A stretch of DNA of 64,000 bases. It comes from Sphingomonas radiodurans (GTDB taxonomy: Bacteria; Pseudomonadota; Alphaproteobacteria; Sphingomonadales; Sphingomonadaceae). Below the pieces are notes generated by a model, which was not told where the DNA came from, did not search any database, and was given only the letters and a program-made list of their open reading frames with translations. The DNA lies in NCBI RefSeq assembly GCF_020866845.1, contig NZ_CP086594.1:1-64000 (forward strand). Reading direction: 5' to 3'. Below, in pieces: positions 63,816-64,000 of the stretch; the first letter of the stretch is position 1, and each line of letters begins with the position of its first letter. Position numbers and translations under genes: made by a program.

Positions 63816-64000
63816 CTACTCACGCCCATACCATTCATCCCGCCGCATCAGCTGGTCATACTCGGCATACGGCGCATATTCGGGATTGAGCTTCGCAGTG
63901 AACGCATCGTCCCCGGTCAGCCACCGCGCCGCCGCCTCCGCGAACACCGCACGCGCCTGCCCGACGAACTCGCTGGTCAGGATCCGATCGTTCTTCCCCA
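63816..64000 (-). CDS. addB: AddB C-terminal end (partial)
   Basis: The last 60 residues of a gene that enters from beyond the window. The reading frame ends at TAG 63816-63818 with YAEYDQLMRRDEWYGRE, close to the typical AddB C-terminus (YDxLxRxxEW). AddB is the partner nuclease-helicase of AddA. The identification rests on this short tail and on position before addA. Confidence 0.75.
   Translation of the reverse strand, partial: GKNDRILTSEFVGQARAVFAEAAARWLTGDDAFTAKLNPEYAPYAEYDQLMRRDEWYGRE

Noticed and set aside
63584..63838. An 84-codon frame in the addB-addA gap
   Set aside because: It is a translation of the palindromic repeats. The true addB frame ends at 63816 on the same strand in a different frame.
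1..64000. CRISPR arrays, prophage, integrases or insertion sequences
   Set aside because: I saw no regularly spaced repeats, no transposase or integrase motifs and no phage genes. The short palindromes are isolated or paired, not arrays.

Overview
This is a GC-rich, densely packed bacterial chromosome segment with no sign of prophage, insertion sequence, plasmid or CRISPR. The gene content and order are alphaproteobacterial and most like the Sphingomonadaceae (Sphingomonas and relatives). The pointers are a bifunctional ispDF, the dusB-ntrB-ntrC-ntrY-ntrX-hfq-hflX run, an Hfq with two fused Sm-like domains, an HdaA-type replication regulator, addB-addA-trxA, and a bamA-skp-fabZ cluster without lpxD or lpxA. 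The last point fits a group that carries glycosphingolipids instead of lipopolysaccharide. Several families of short palindromic repeats lie between genes.

Layout. 1-4355 (+): the end of an unidentified gene, then hdaA-ppk1-ppx (control of DnaA, polyphosphate synthesis and breakdown). 4382-5557 (-): RNase D. 5730-9089 (+): aspS and an APC-type permease, whose 3' end overlaps a beta-carbonic anhydrase on the other strand. 9786-11190 (+): lipA and a COQ10/RatA-like protein. 11124-13299 (-): ispDF, a small secreted protein, and a CinA-type amidase. 13380-22463 (+): the dusB/Ntr/hfq/hflX run. 22500-31625 (-): a ten-gene run read as mltB-like, rlpA, dacC, tmk, holB, metG, tatD, an MBL-fold hydrolase, a membrane aspartic protease and mazG. 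31721-31810: tRNA-Ser(UGA). 31815-44222 (-): the translation and envelope supercluster rpsB-tsf-pyrH-frr-uppS-cdsA-dxr-rseP-bamA-skp-fabZ, followed by a small membrane protein, rpmE, a PilZ protein and a DUF4031 protein. 44545-46314: a small membrane protein, and psd-pssA on the other strand. 46426-47646 (+): icd. 47695-48842 (-): a WYL regulator and a VOC protein. 48937-54451 (+): CPA2 antiporter, DUF885 hydrolase, glycosyltransferase and a lipoprotein. 54564-58341 (-): a PIN toxin/antitoxin pair, a small protein and secA. 58424-59650 (+): argJ. 59782-64000 (-): addB (partial), addA and trxA.

How the genes work together. The large minus-strand cluster links ribosome biogenesis (S2, EF-Ts, RRF), UMP supply, isoprenoid carrier synthesis (Dxr, UppS), phospholipid synthesis (CdsA), envelope stress proteolysis (RseP) and outer-membrane assembly (BamA, Skp). 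PssA and Psd nearby turn CDP-diacylglycerol into phosphatidylethanolamine. Gene junctions are very tight. ATGA and TGATG overlaps are common, and four coupled genes start with TTG inside or at the stop codon of the gene before. Nothing here is clearly a new defence or mobile system. The observations most worth follow-up are the double-domain Hfq, the NtrX without a GAFTGA loop, the HdaA with an altered P-loop, the lpx-less fabZ cluster, hairpin leaders before rpmE and rpsB, and the repeat-filled addB-addA gap.
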